A DNA stretch of 64,000 nt from Ailanthus altissimus (GCA_946807835.1 OX327690.1:13984501-14048500); one strand, 5' to 3'; shown: positions 10,894-23,884, numbered from the stretch's first letter. Numbers and translations: made by a program. Notes: a model not told the origin generated them from the letters alone.

Positions 10894-13615
10894 TGTTGTG
10901 ATATCAAGCTATGCTCTTCAATTTGACACAATGTTAGATCAACTAAGCCACAACTTAACATTAATCTCTCCATGAGATTAGCCTTTTATGCTAATACCCT
11001 TTTACTCTATGTATGTGCGAAAGACATAACTCACGAATAATTAAGAAACACACAAGATGAACACACCAATAAAGATAAAGAAAAAACCAACAAGATACAA
11101 GATATACCTAGTTCAACCAAAATGCCATGTCCATGGGGGATCCATAATCCATCTTCTTTTATTGATTATGTCACTAAGTATCTCTTTAAATCACCATGAT
11201 CTTACAAGACTTCTTATTATCTCACGTTGTAGATCTTTAAGTATCTCCCGTTATAGATTTCTGAGTATCTCCTTAGGTCACCATGATTTGTATAAGACCT
11301 CTTAGTATCTCCTACCTCATAAGAGATTTTTTTCAAAGAATACAAGAATAGCATAAGCCTCTCTCAAAAAGATTTATGGTGCTTTTTTTATTCACTCAAG
11401 AACAAAGACAAAGGTTACACCTTAGTGCAACTCGCACTTAGTGCATACCTAACTCCTCTATTCTTTTTTATGTTTATATCTTGATACTTTAAATACTTGG
11501 CTATCTTTAAGGATTTACAAGGGTTTATATAGTGAGTACAAAGTCCCTAGTGTTGGTACATTAAAGTGTGCATGTATGTGATTGTGTATATGTTAAAAAA
11601 TTTCAAAGGCATGTCTAACATACATTACACAGTGGAATAAAATAATATAATCAACATATACACATTATACATACCCTTATAAACGATTCGGTGAAGATTG
11701 TTGTACAATAAAGCCTTTTAGCTCTCAATAAAGTCCTCATTTGAACAATTCTAGATTGTAACATTTGGTGAGATTAGAATAGTTAGAATGGTAGCTTTTG
11801 ATCAGTATTTTGTCCATGAATCAAAGTAAGTTCAACACTTGAACTATTTATTGCATTATATGCTTAAAAATTGTGTTTAGGGACCAAAATGTAACTTTCT
11901 CAAAGTTGTTATTTTCTCTCAGATGCTTTGCACGAATTTTTTATTTGCTAATGAATTATGCCACAAATGAAACTCTTTTCATTTATTTTATTAAGTCTAA
12001 GACACATCATGTGACACATGTTCAATACGTGGTCATGTTTGACCATACAAACTAATGTATGAATGACAAATGTCACTTATATTATCTATGCAAACACTTT
12101 GCATTGATTACATTTGTCACATGCAACTTTATGTATGCTATCATTTGTCACACAAATGGCTATGCATGGATGCTATGTGTGTGCAATATACTTTTTCATG
12201 CAATAGGGACTTGTTTCCTACTTACCAAATAGGTCATAAAATGTATCCTGCTTTTTGAAACCTTCTTAAATTATTCTATATGATCCGTACCACTACCCAA
12301 TGCTCAATAAGTACACTTCAAATTGTGAGATGCTTTAGGTTCACACTCGTTTGTCTTATAGAATACTTTTAAAAGTCCGTGAATGATGCCCCACATATAT
12401 GTTACGGATATTACAGAATTGTGCATTAAACTATACAAGTTGAGGTCAACTATATCCGTATAATGCCTCCATCACCTATATCCTTAGAAGAGTAGAGATA
12501 TAGATTATTACTATCAAATCTCTATATTCTCGACCATGAACTTATCTATAGATATGTATTTCTGTAACAATATCCGCAAATACCTTTACGATATTGATTA
12601 ACCATATAAAAAACTCTTTTTCATGGTTTATGCTTGTGGCCATAAGAATTCTTAAAATACAATCTTGGAGTATCAGGATATATAACTCACTCATATGAAC
12701 TGATAAATCCCATATCTATGCATGCCGACTCTACAAGCATTGAACCATTCCAGTGACACCTAACAGTCAGACATGAAAAATCTCTAACATGCGTGGAACT
12801 AAAGTATGGTGGATCACTCACAAGCCTACCATAGAGCTGAGGTTAAAGGATCATGAATAATACTTAATTAGAGAAGACCCTCTAATGACGGTTTCATAAA
12901 GTGTCCATTAGAGGTTCTCATGAGTTTGTTCAGTATCTAATTCTTACCGAATACCTGCATGCCTATATGGACTTCTGCTAAGCCCATAGTCTGCTACGAC
13001 TAACCATTTAAATAATTTAGATATAGATATACACCAATTTGAAAAGGAATAATGATAAACCTGTGTCAGTAATTAAGGATCAGGAATGATGTTTTTGAGA
13101 ACAAATTGCACAATGACATTTCTTAGCATTATTTGCAACTCTTCGCAACTATGTCATTACTATATTATTCTCGGGTCTTTTTTCTATTTCAAAAAAAGTC
13201 TAACTCTTTATAATTGCTAACTTTATTACTAACCTAAACTCTTTTAGATCAAATCTAAACTCTTTTTAGATCTATAATGTCTAAAATGTTACAAGCTTTT
13301 TATCATATAATTATGTATTATTGAAATGTTTACTGTATATTGGAATGGCACGTAAGCACCATCTCAACACTTAGAAACCCTAAATCTAGTTGAAATAAGA
13401 GTCTTTATTTGTAAAAGTCCAAATCTCATTTAAAGAAGTCAATTAAACCAAACCAAAAAATATCCATAAGTTGTGCGTGAACAGTACCCATTAATCTATA
13501 TTTCTGTTATGCTCATTTGCACGACCTTTGTTTATTAGACTTTTTACTGACTCTTCATTTGATATCTATCTTAATTCATGCTCATACATAATTGTTGAAT
13601 TACCAATTTTTAACA
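10894..13615 (-). repeat. 3' LTR of the family-B element, split by copy A2
   Basis: Minus-strand start TGTTAAAAATTGG at 13615, end ...CACAACA at 10894. Without the nested 11551-13374 insertion it is about 898 bp and aligns along its length with the LTR at 17297-18251 and the solo LTR at 38842-39820. It contains the AAAGATAAAGAAAA and GTTCAACCAAAATGCC words shared by all copies. Confidence 0.8.
11551..13369 (-). repeat. Family-A solo-LTR-like element, copy A2 (nested)
   Basis: Minus-strand start TGTTGAGATGGTGCTTACGTG at 13369 (the first 20 bases match family A), end ...GTACCAACA at 11551. Flanks CCTAG (11546-11550) and CTTAG (13370-13374) form a 5-bp target duplication with one mismatch. At 1819 bp it is the shortest complete copy. 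It lies inside a family-B LTR whose two halves rejoin cleanly across it. Confidence 0.8.
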
Positions 13616-13640
13616 AACTCTCCCCTCGATTCAAAATCTT
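13616..13640 (-). other. Polypurine tract of the family-B element
   Basis: On the minus strand, GAATCGAGGGGAGAG ends directly before the TGTTAAAAATTGG start of the 3' LTR. It is the expected plus-strand primer site for reverse transcription. Confidence 0.6.
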
Positions 13641-13762
13641 TATCCATAAAGCTAACCAACATCATCCCCTCCTTAACCAATACTCATTAGCATTATCTCC
13701 AGTCAAATCTCAGACTTAATTAAGGCTTGTGACTATGGTCTCCAAAGATTTTAAATGTTCCT

Positions 13763-16311
13763 TGTTGGGTGCAATGTTTTGGGTTAAAATTGCATTGGAT
13801 GTATGCATGCATGTGCGCGTGTCCATTGTTTATTAATACATATACATGCATCTCATACATTATATATTCAGCTAAAAGTGGAAATCTAATTTCTTAAAAT
13901 AATGAGCACAATAAATTTTTTTTTGTTCCATTATACTAACAAACAAAATAAAATATATTAATCACATTAATATAAGAATTGAGAATAATTACCTCGCAAG
14001 CATTTAGAATTGTATAAACTAGAGTACTATTCAAAATGAACCCGTTGACAATTTTAGAATTCAATAAAATGGGTTTGAGTCAATAAAATAATAACATTAA
14101 TTTTTTCAACACTAGTTTAACTCTTAAACCCTTTAGTTAATTCTTAACTATGCTTAAACTCTTTAAACTATATTATTTGTTTCAAGCAAATTAGATAATT
14201 AATTTTATTTTAGCAACTCTTGCTTAAAAATACAAAAATAATTTCCTTCCAATTTATTTTGTATGACAGGTCATGAAGCGGAGAAAAGGATAAAATATAA
14301 GTCGTTTTCAACTCTTGACAAATTTTCTCCTTTGCTCCCAAATGTGGCCGAATATCCACAGGCAAAATGAATTCAACTATTCATTTTATATGCCTTTGCC
14401 GTCCACTCACATTTGCATACTAAAGAAACAATTTATTTTTTCTTGTTTAAAATGAAATGGGTGGCCAGATTATGTCAACAAAATTACTTACAACTTGAGT
14501 ATCATAAACTAGTGAAAACATTTTCCATTTAACAATTGAAATGTCCGGCCATCATTTGCCAACAATCAATACAATTTTATTCAAACTCTTATAAAAAGTA
14601 CTTAATGCAATGCTTAATTATTAAGTAAAGAAAAAATATCATATTTTAAATATTAAAATAAACAAAATAATTTGTTCATTTGAAAGGTGAATGGCCGACC
14701 ACATGTTGCTATGAAAAACAAGTGTTGTTCAATTCATTTTCATGAAAACAACTTTTGCTTTCACGTGCCATTAATATAAATTCAACTTTTAACTTCAATT
14801 TAATTTCAATTTTCTTAATAATTAAGAAAATAAAATTAATATTTCAATTATTTAATAATTAAATAATCAATAAAATAAAATTACCCCATAAATTTTTATT
14901 AGGTTACTAAGTTAATTTAAAATAAGTCTCATTTAATTATATAATTGAATAAACTCAACCAAAAACTCTCTATATGCCACATGTCAATATTTAATTGGTT
15001 AACAATAATTGTCAACTAATTAACATACTTAACACTTAAGTCTTGATATGCGCGTATCCCACGGGTGCATGAAACAAATATTCGGTATTACTGAAATTTA
15101 TTAAATTAAACAATTGAATCCGGTATGCTACCCTAGTGCACAACGAGTACATTTCATATCACGAGACTCCCTAGGTCCATGTCCAATTTATCAAATAGAA
15201 CTGTTTCATGAGTTAATGACTGATGCCCCACGCACACATTACGAATATTACAAATCAGCGCATTAAACCATATAAGTTGATGTCATAGTGCATACATATA
15301 ATCTCTTCGTCACCTATATCCTAGATAGACGGGGATATAGATTAGCACTGTCAAATCCTTATATGCTCATCTGTGAATTTATCTTCAGATTTGTATTTTA
15401 TAAAAAAATATTTATAAACTCCTTTACAATATGGTTAAACTCTATGGAAAACTCTTTTTCGGGATTATATACTTGTGATCATAAGATTTCCTAAAATACA
15501 ATTCTTGGAGTATCAGAATATACAACTTACTTATGTAAGCTGACAGTTTCTATATTTATGCACACTGAACTCCATGAGCATTGAACTATACCTAACGACA
15601 CGTAGTGGTCAGACTATGAAAGATCTCTGACATCCGTGAAACCAAAGTATGGTAGATCACTTACAAGCCCACCATAGCACTCAAGTCAAAGGATCACGAA
15701 TCCTACTTAACTCGAGAAGACTCACTATTGACACCTTCATAGGATGTTTATTGGCGTCCTTATAAGTCTGTTCAGTATCCAGTCTTAACTGAATACTCGC
15801 ATGCCTGTACGAGCTCTAAGCTTATAGTCAACTAAGAATAATCTTATATATCTTACAGATATAGACATATACTAATCTATATAAAATGGATTCTCTAATA
15901 GACCCGCATTGATGAAATAGATCAAGAACATAGTGTTTAAAAACATAATTGCATAATGACATTTTCTAATACTTATTACAACTATACCATTACTAGTATA
16001 CCTTTAGATCTTTGACTCATTACAGAAAAGGCTCTAAATCATTAGATTTTGCTAACGCTTATAACATGCTAACTCTTAGCAGTACTAATTCTTAGCATTT
16101 ATAACTCTCAGTGTTGCTAACTTTTAACCCTGGTCTAAACTCTTTTAGACCAAATCTGAACTCTTTCAAATCATACAATGTCTGTAACGTTACAAGTATT
16201 GTACCTTATACATTTAATATTAACGATTTTATTTGAAATGTTTATTTTATAAATATTAAAAAATTAATATTTATATAATATTAAAATAACATATAAGCAC
16301 TAGCTCCAACA
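13763..16311 (-). repeat. Family-A solo-LTR-like element, copy A3 (nested)
   Basis: Minus-strand start TGTTGGAGCTAGTGCTTATA at 16311, end ...CACCCAACA-type terminus (CCCAACA) at 13763. Flanks TTCCT (13758-13762) and GTCCT (16312-16316) match at four of five positions. Length 2549 bp. It is inserted into the internal region of the family-B element, close to its polypurine tract. Confidence 0.75.
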
Positions 16312-16316
16312 GTCCT

Positions 16317-17281
16317 AATATTTCAATCTCTCATGTCTCGAAGACACTAAAATCACAATCCCTTAATGGTTGAAACCTATTATTGCTATTATTACTCTTC
16401 CACATATTCTCTTTCAACCACTGCCATAATGTGAGATAATTTAAAACCTACTTTATGATCTGTATTATATCAACAACCTTATGTTGACCCTATACAAGGA
16501 CTTTTCTTTAAGCATATAGCATTCCTTTGTGCTTCTCACCCCCCGATCCTTTTGCATCCTCTTTTAGTACTTCTTCTTTTTTCTTCCATGAATATCTCTA
16601 TTTATTCTAGCAATCCCAAGTCTACTAAGTTTTTATAATATTAGGAATAAAATCTCATACCTAGTCACTATCTTGCTTTTCCACCATATAGTCTTGATCT
16701 TATTCTACCAATCTCATATGATTAAACAAAAGCTATATCTCAACCCTTAATGGATCTATTATTGATAAATAATCATTTCCTATGACTCATATAGAAACAA
16801 TACTCTAGAACTAAATAGTTCATTTATAAGACTTGTTCTTCTAGAAACTCTCATGCCATCAAGATCTTTGCCTCGTCATCCAACAGACTTGCAAATTTAC
16901 CTTTCTTCTATCTTAGTCTTTCTCTTTAGACCTTCCCTTATCAAGTGCCCTAGGCACATTTTGGATGTGCCATTTAATCTTGATTTTTCTTTTCTTTTAT
17001 CTTTATTTTGTGTCCAATCTGAATGATTCTTCTGATTAGGACCTAGATGACGTTATTTTCTTGATAGTCTTTTCAAGAGTGATCTCTAATAGAAGACTCC
17101 CTAATAGAGCCATCCATCATCTTTTTCTTTTATAAATAATCATCTTCTCATTGAATTTCTTCTTTTATTTGAAAGTCCACATGGTTGATAACCTTTACTC
17201 TGCAATCTGACTCTACTATTTATCCTTTGCAATCTAAACTTCAACTAATGCTCTAATATTAAGCATAAGATCTTTCGCTTT
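16317..17281 (-). other. Internal, non-coding region of the family-B element
   Basis: Sequence between the primer binding site and the nested copy A3. I find no gag, protease, RT or integrase motif and stops are dense in all frames. Confidence 0.6.
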
Positions 17282-17293
17282 GCTCTGATACCA
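17282..17293 (-). other. Primer binding site (initiator tRNA-Met type) of family B
   Basis: On the minus strand this reads TGGTATCAGAGC, the standard plant copia primer binding site complementary to initiator tRNA-Met. It is three bases after the LTR end CCGCAACA at 17297, which fixes both orientation and LTR boundary. Confidence 0.9.
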
Positions 17294-17296
17294 ATT

Positions 17297-18251
17297 TGTT
17301 GCGGTATTAAGCTATGCTTTTTAATTTGACATTACTTTGGCAACAACTAAGCCATAACTTTGATACTAGTTTGTTGAGGAAAAATCAACCTCATCACTAA
17401 TCTCTTCATGAGTGCTCTGATACTATTTTACACTATATGCGTGCAGAAGACATAACTTACAAATAATTAGGAACCACATAAGATTAACACACTAATAAAG
17501 ATAAAGAAAAAAATTACAAGACATAAAATATACATGGTTCGGCCAAAATGCCTACGTCTATGAAGGATTCATGATCCAGCTTCTTTTTTGATTTGATCAT
17601 TAAATATCTCATTATATCACTATGATCTTACAAGAATTCTTAGTATCTTCAATTATGGATCTCTAAGTATCTCCCTAGTTACCATGATCAATACAAGAAC
17701 TCTTAGTATCTCCCATCGCATAAGAGATTTTACCAAAAGAATATAAGAATAGCACGAGCCTCTCTCAAAAAGATTTATTTATGGTGCTCTTTTTATTTAC
17801 TCAAGAACAAATACACTCATAAAAGTTACACCCTAATGCATCCCGCATTTAGTGCCTACCTATCTCATATATTCTCTTTTATTTTTACATCTTAATACTT
17901 TAGATGCTTGGTTATCTCTAAGGGTTTACAAGGGTTTATATAATGAGTACAAAGTCTCTAAAAACCCTAAACATAATTGAAATAAGAATCCTTACTTGTA
18001 AAAATCCAAATCTCATTTAAAGAAATCAATTAAATTAAAAAAAAAATAACCATAAATTGTACGTGTACAGTAAGTACCTTAATGAATAGTATCACATAAA
18101 TATTTTTGTGTGAATAATATTCATTCTTCTATTCTTTCGTTTTATTTATTATTTATACAACTTTTATTTATTATATTTTTTATTAATTCTTTATTTAATA
18201 TTAATCTTAATTTATATTCATACATAATTATTAAATTATTAATTTTTAATA
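17297..18251 (-). repeat. 5' LTR of the family-B element
   Basis: 955 bp. Minus-strand start TATTAAAAATTAATAATT (the canonical TG has become TA) at 18251, end CCGCAACA at 17297, followed by the primer binding site. It aligns with 10894-13615 after removal of the nested element and with 38842-39820. Confidence 0.8.
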
Positions 18252-19480
18252 GAGTGAGTACTACTTGATTAATTCTATCCACTACGCCATGGTGGTTACA
18301 AAATGGGGCATCTCCATTTTTCCCAATTAAGCGAAAAGTAAAAGGTGATACGCAAAAGTAGACAAAAACCGAGAGAAGCAGTAAAAAGGTAAAAAAAATA
18401 CAATTTTTTTTTGTTGATACAATGAGTTCTTGCAATGTGATCGGAGGAAAATTTTAATTTGGTGATCATTCTCCGAGTAAAAAAGCAGTAGCATAATTTT
18501 GTCAGATTTAATTTCTTCCAAACAATATTCAAAATTTTTATTTATATTAATTTTTATGTACAATTCAATAAACATTAAGCTAGTCCCCTCCCTTCTGATC
18601 ACTTTTCGCTAAGGATGGGAAAAATAAATGCAATTTAAATTAGTTTTCTCAAATTTAAATGCAATTTGTCAGAATTCATATGGGGATACCCAACTTAAAT
18701 TCCCACTCCCTCACCAACTCATTTCTTACGCACAGCCTCACCTCACCATTTCTCGTTTCCCACCTCTAGAATTGAAGCGCTACAGAAGCCGCCAGAACTG
18801 AACAACGATCTACCAAGTCTTATGCGCTTTTCGCTAGTTTATTTATTTATTTTTTAAATTTAATTCATTATTTTCTTGTCTCATCTCTCGGCATCGTCTT
18901 GATTTTTCTATATATTCGGCGCCACTATCTATCTGACCGTTCTTTCGTCCTCTAGCAGTCCCCTCACCATTTCTGGCCAAATCCCGCCGCCGCCAGCTGT
19001 TTTTAGTCATGTTATGTTTTCATTTATTTATTTATTCTTTCAGTTTGAATTTGAAATGTTATTTAATGTATTTCCAGCGTACCATATTCTAGTTAAGGGT
19101 AATTAAACAGGCTCGATTACTTTGTTTTTTAATCGAAATCAAGGACTTACTTTAAGCTACAATCCCATAAAGGAGTAAACCTTTTCATTGAATTCTGGCT
19201 CCAATTTAAGCTCTATAAAAATGTATATTCTGATTTTAGGTCTATCTAAAAATGCTCAAATTGATTGATAATGGATCCGTCGCTGCTCAAAATGTACAAG
19301 CAAACAATGCATCACAAAAGTGGGTTAAGTTTTTGTTTGTTAATGGCACTAGTGATTGGTCATCTTGTCTTGCAAATCGAACATACTACATAAGTCTAAT
19401 ATAGATATCTATCAATTAATACTGATTTATGGAATGTACTTATTCTAATTAGCTTTTTCAGTTTTAATTAAAAAAGAAAA
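18252..19480 (+). other. Non-repetitive stretch, possible 5' part of a host gene
   Basis: 18690-19010 is richer in C and G than its surroundings, with pyrimidine-rich text and a CCGCCGCCGCCAGC run, resembling a plant 5' UTR. Farther on, an ATG at 19271 opens a 41-codon frame (MDPSLLKMYKQTMHHKSG, then a hydrophobic run) with a candidate GT splice donor inside it. I do not recognise the protein. Reading stops being gene-like near 19480, where MULE-associated AT-rich sequence begins. It may be a gene or fragment whose remainder lies past the MULE; weak evidence. Confidence 0.25.
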
Positions 19481-19867
19481 TATATAAATTTTGAAGGTAA
19501 TTTTATTGTAATTGGTTAAAATATATTGTAATTATTATACTAATTTATAAGGTTTATTTAGTTAAATTTAGTTAAACTAGTTTGGTTTATTTGTAATCTA
19601 GTATAAATTTTTGAGATTGACTATTAATTTAATAAATATTTTAAATTTTATTAACTAAATATATATTACGTGGCCTATTTTACCCTTATTATAATTTTAA
19701 TTATTTTTTTGTAATTTAATTTTTAATTTTCTTTTTTCTTTTTTATAAATTAATTAAGAACATAAATTTTTAAATAAATAATTTTTTTAATTAATTATAA
19801 AAAAATATTATTTATAGTAACATAGTTTTAAAAAAAATAATAATAAAAATTATAAAAGAAAACAAAT

Positions 19868-20220
19868 TGTTGGGCGCGCGCCCAAGCATGCGCCCAGCGA
19901 GCAAAATGCTTGCTAGGTGCATTGCTGGGTGCATGCCTGGGCGGGTACATTGCTGGGCGCACGCCCGGTAAGCACCCACCAATTGATTTATTTATTTTTA
20001 ATAAATAAATTTAAAAAATAAAATAATTATTTAAAATAAAATAAATAGTTATATATTAATTAAATATTATTTATAAAAAAATTAAAAACGTTAAAATAAA
20101 ATTTAAAAAAAAAGTAAAGCCTTGAGCGCATACGTTGGGCGCGCGCCTAAGGCATGCATCCAAGACGCTTTACTTTGGACACATGCATTAGGCGCGCACT
20201 CGACGCATGCCCCCGCAAGT
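19868..20220. repeat. GC-rich palindromic tracts at the left side of MULE 1
   Basis: Two CpG-dense islands (19868-19985 and 20120-20220) stand in very AT-rich DNA. They are built from variants of GGGCGCGCGCCC, GCATGCGCCC and TGCTGGGTGCATGCC, many self-complementary. A third lies at 20505-20760. No credible ORF explains them. Confidence 0.7.
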
Positions 20221-20504
20221 TTGTTATTTTATTTTATTTAAATATATAAATCAAACCAAAATATTTTTCATAACTATATATACTATTTTCTCTTATTTTA
20301 CCCCTCACAATATCATACTCCTCTCGTTTTATTCTCAAACTCACTTCTAAAAGAAATCTTAGATCTGTTGCCAATTTTGAAAAATATTTTTAATGCGACG
20401 ATATTTTAAAGATTTAGAAGAATAGCTGAAGTTGAAAACTAGTAAGGTTTTGTTTTAATTAAGTAGTGTTTATATTTATTAAAAATAAATCTAATAGATG
20501 ACAA

Positions 20505-20760
20505 TGCGTGAGAAAGCGTGCAGCTGTTGCTGAGCCGTGGCTACGTGCAATTACACATGCAGCTGTTGTTGGGCCACTGCCTTGTGTGCGCATCAGTTGC
20601 AACAAGGCGCTCATGCGCAATGTTGCGCTCATGTACAATAGGCAGCTACCTTATGCGTGTACTAGTCGCAAGAAGGCGTTCATGCGCAACAAGCATGAGC
20701 ACCGGTCGCAACAAGGCGCTCATGCACACGCATGATTGTGCACCACCATGGCACTACCAC
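20505..20760. repeat. GC-rich tract with repeated GCGCTCATGCGCAA words
   Basis: CAACAAGGCGCTCATGCGCA and close variants recur at least three times within 250 bases. Two overlapping plus-strand ORFs here are best seen as by-products of the repeat, not genes. The tract lies directly before the MULE 1 transposase relic. Confidence 0.6.
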
Positions 20761-20910
20761 CAAATTTATTTATTTAATATATTTATATATATAAATAATT
20801 ATATATTTAGTTTTATTTTTAATTTAGTTGTATATATAATTAAATTAAAATTACATTGTATTTTTTTAGGTGCCGTTGGCTATGTTGCAAATTTTGACCA
20901 TTATATGTTT

Positions 20911-23283
20911 TGAGGGAAGATGGGAGAGCTGTAGCGATGGTTTTGAAAGGTAAATCGGATATCAAAATATGCACATGATTGTTCCAAAAAATATAAGATA
21001 CAAAGCGTTGTTGAAAAGAATTTGTCATCTCATAGGAGTTGATCAGGTGCATTATAAAGTAACTCTAAAGTTTGAGATTCTTTTAAGTACTATAAAGTTG
21101 AGACCCATTCCACTTGAAAATGACGATGATACAATATTATGGTTTAGTGTACAGAATAATATGACTACGCTTCTTTGTGTAACAGTAGATGCTCGAGGAC
21201 CTGAAAGTAATGCAGAAGCAATGATAGAGCAAAAAAAAGGTTATGCTAAGCAATTCACTTCGGCAACTTCTATGTATATTCCAAATTCCCCGGAGGATTA
21301 TCATTATTCTCCTTCGAAGTTCAATGAACAATGAGGCTACATATATTATAATAGTCAGATATATGGAGATGTTGACGTTGATCTTGGCTATGATATTGGT
21401 CAAGATGTTGGATATAATATAAGTAATAAGAAAAAAATGAGGAACGTTATAAAATAACGTAGAAATGATGATCATGGTTACGAGGTTAATGATTATAGTA
21501 GAAATGATGATGATGATGATGAAGAGAATGAGGATGTAAATGATGATGATGATGAGGATTATAATTATGATGAGGGTGATAGTGATGATGATGATGATAA
21601 TAATGATTATGATAGAGAAGAAAGGGTTAAGGTAAAAAACTCATTTCAGTTTCAGCCTGAAATACCATAATTTTACTTGAATGTATGGAAAAAATATCTT
21701 ATACAGGGATTGGTGATATATTTATAGGAAAATTGTATAACAACAAAGATGAAATTCATGAAGCTATAAGTATAGTTGCACTGAAGGAAAAATGGAGCTT
21801 CAGAGTTTACAAATCTACCAAAGATCGTTTCGAGTTGAAATGCGATGATGATAGCTGTAAGTGGAGATTACAGACAGTGTCGATAGAAGGATGACATTTT
21901 TTTTATTGTTAGGCGAGTAGATATAGGGTATACTTGTGTTTTGAGTCAATTACGAAATGATCACCAACAAGCTAAGAGCCGAATTATTGCTAAAGTAATA
22001 AAAAATAAGTTTACATTAGTCAATAGAAACTATAGGTCAAAAGACATTCAAGCAGGCATACGTGAAGAATTCGGTGTTTAGATAACATATACTACGTCTT
22101 GGCACGCTAGGGAGCGTGCATTAATATTGATAAGAGGTGTTCAGAGGATTTGTTCAACTTGTTTCTACATACAGCTATGTTGCAACAAAATAACTCAGGT
22201 ACGGTTATTCATTTGAAAACTGACGCTGATAATCACTTCAAGTATTTCTTTATAGCGTTAGAACCTTGCATCAGAGGTTTTAATTCATCAATCCGACTGG
22301 TGATTGTAATGGACGGAATATTTTTGAAAGGTTCTTATCTTGGTACAATGTTTATGACCGTTTGTAAAGATGAAAACAATTAGATTTTTCCATTAGCTTG
22401 GAAAATTGCTGACTTAGAAAATGATACTTCTTAGAAGTGGTTTATGGTTAAACTACGAGGAGTTATTGCAGATAATCAGAATCTTGTATTTATATCTGAT
22501 CGATATGCCAATATTAAGAGGGCTATATGGGGTGTGTTTCCTCATGTATATCATGGGTTCTGCATCTATCATTTAAAAGAAAATTTGATGACAAAATATA
22601 AGTTACCATCAGATAAGTCTAAAAAATGGGTATACTTATTTGCCTACGTCACTGCTGCCAAAGCTTATTGTGTCCCTGATTTTTAATACCAATTAAACAA
22701 GATGCGATAAATGAGACCTGACGTAACGAAATATTTAAAGGAAGATGTTGGTACGGTGAGATGGGCACTATCATCTAGTGCTTTCAGAAGGTATAACATT
22801 ATGACTACTAATATCGCTAAAAGCATTAATGCAATTGCCAAAAAAGAAAGAAACCTTTCGGTGACTATGGAGTAGATGCAGGATTTAACACAATTGTGGT
22901 TTTATCATAGACGATTGATAGCACAAAATATGACGAATGTCTTGACGAACTGGCACATCATAAAGTCATGAACCATAACGATGACGTAAGTCGAATGACA
23001 ATTTCTCCTGTTGATGATTTACAATTTGCAGTTATAGATGGTGGAGTAAACTGGATAATAAACATTGGCGAAAGAACATACAGCTGTCAGAAGTTTGATT
23101 ATTGGTAATTGCTTGTTCTTATGCACTCGCCTCATGCAGATACATCAGATTATCGCATGACAGTCTTTGTTTGACTTATTACACATCTGAGACTTTATTC
23201 CGTGTCTATAGCGAGACATTACTTCCGGTTGGTCAAGTGTTAGATTGGATAGTCCCAGAGTATTTGAAAAATATGGACATTTA
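20911..23283 (+). pseudogene. MULE 1 transposase (MURA/MuDR type), decayed
   Basis: In order: an N-terminal PB1/PMD-like segment (20969-21334); an acidic Asp/Glu run (21490-21620); a MuDR DNA-binding domain (21685-21894; ISIVALKEKWSFRVYKSTKD, then KCDDDSCKWRL); and the DDE core with VIVMDGIFLKG (Asp codon 22312-22314), FISDRYANIKRAIWGVFPHV (Asp codon 22498-22500) and the downstream CIYHLK. The third acidic position, in the segment normally reading NIAESxN, is NIAKSIN with Lys (22819-22821). A SWIM-like zinc motif remnant (INIGERTYSCQKFDYW) is at 23062-23106. In-frame stops at several places, including 22381 and 22434, make it a pseudogene. Mobilising enzyme of the element; inactive. Confidence 0.85.
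21490..21620 (+). repeat. GAT-rich trinucleotide run coding for poly-Asp
   Basis: Repeated GAT with occasional GAA/GAG/AAT codons gives an Asp/Glu/Asn run between the N-terminal domain and the DNA-binding domain of the transposase relic. Acidic linkers at this place are usual in MULE transposases of this lineage. Confidence 0.8.
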
Positions 23284-23884
23284 GCCTCCGATAGCACGTT
23301 GTCAGTCAGACAGATATCAGATGAATCAGATTCTATCTCAAAGAGAGGAACCATAAAAGAATATATGTAGTCGTTATAGATAACATGGACATAACTGAAA
23401 AACATGTCGAAACCCTGTATCTTTATAGAGCAGGTGATGTATATTCGTTTATAAAATCTACCTTATAGATATTTAATTTCATTATAATATAAGGCTAATA
23501 TTTAAATTTTTTCGTTTCAAACGGATTTGAAAAAATATAGGAAAGAGCTATACCATAAGGCTTAATTATGTATGAGAGTCGAGCTTCGTCACTTATTTTG
23601 TAATGCATTTGTACTTTGTATTGTATATTTACTTATTTTATTTTAATGCATTTATGTTTACTATTGATGTTGATAATTTTTACGAAATTTTGGCAGAATC
23701 TCCCCTATAATATGGACATTCCCAAACCTGCCATATTGAATAAACACACTTCTATCAAATTAAAAAACCATTTTCACACATATACACCCAAATCAATGGC
23801 CACAATCAACTATAATATATCAATTATATACCCAAATCAATGCATATAAAAAATTATAGTACTAAATATGTATGAAGCAGTAGT
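23284..23884. other. AT-rich spacer between the two convergent MULE 1 genes
   Basis: Lies between the 3' ends of the transposase and ULP1 relics. Only short spurious frames; no motif recognised. Confidence 0.5.

Larger units (their letters stand above)
10894..18251 (-). mobile_element. Family-B non-autonomous LTR retrotransposon with nested insertions
   Basis: Minus-strand element: 5' LTR 17297-18251, primer binding site 17282-17293, short internal region (16317-17281 plus 13616-13762), polypurine tract, 3' LTR 10894-13615. The outer flanks are AAGTG (10889-10893) and GAGTG (18252-18256), a 5-bp target duplication with one mismatch. Two family-A elements (11551-13369 and 13763-16311) are nested in it. 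With these removed the element is about 3 kb with roughly 1.1 kb of internal DNA and no gag or pol, so it must have moved with proteins from another element. Confidence 0.8.

Noticed and set aside
18142..18602. Three overlapping minus-strand frames of 78-97 codons
   Set aside because: They straddle the family-B LTR boundary, have low-complexity composition and match no family.
20508..20913. Two overlapping frames rich in Ala, Cys and Arg
   Set aside because: Explained by the repeated GCGCTCATGCGCAA-type GC tract, which reads open in several frames at once.
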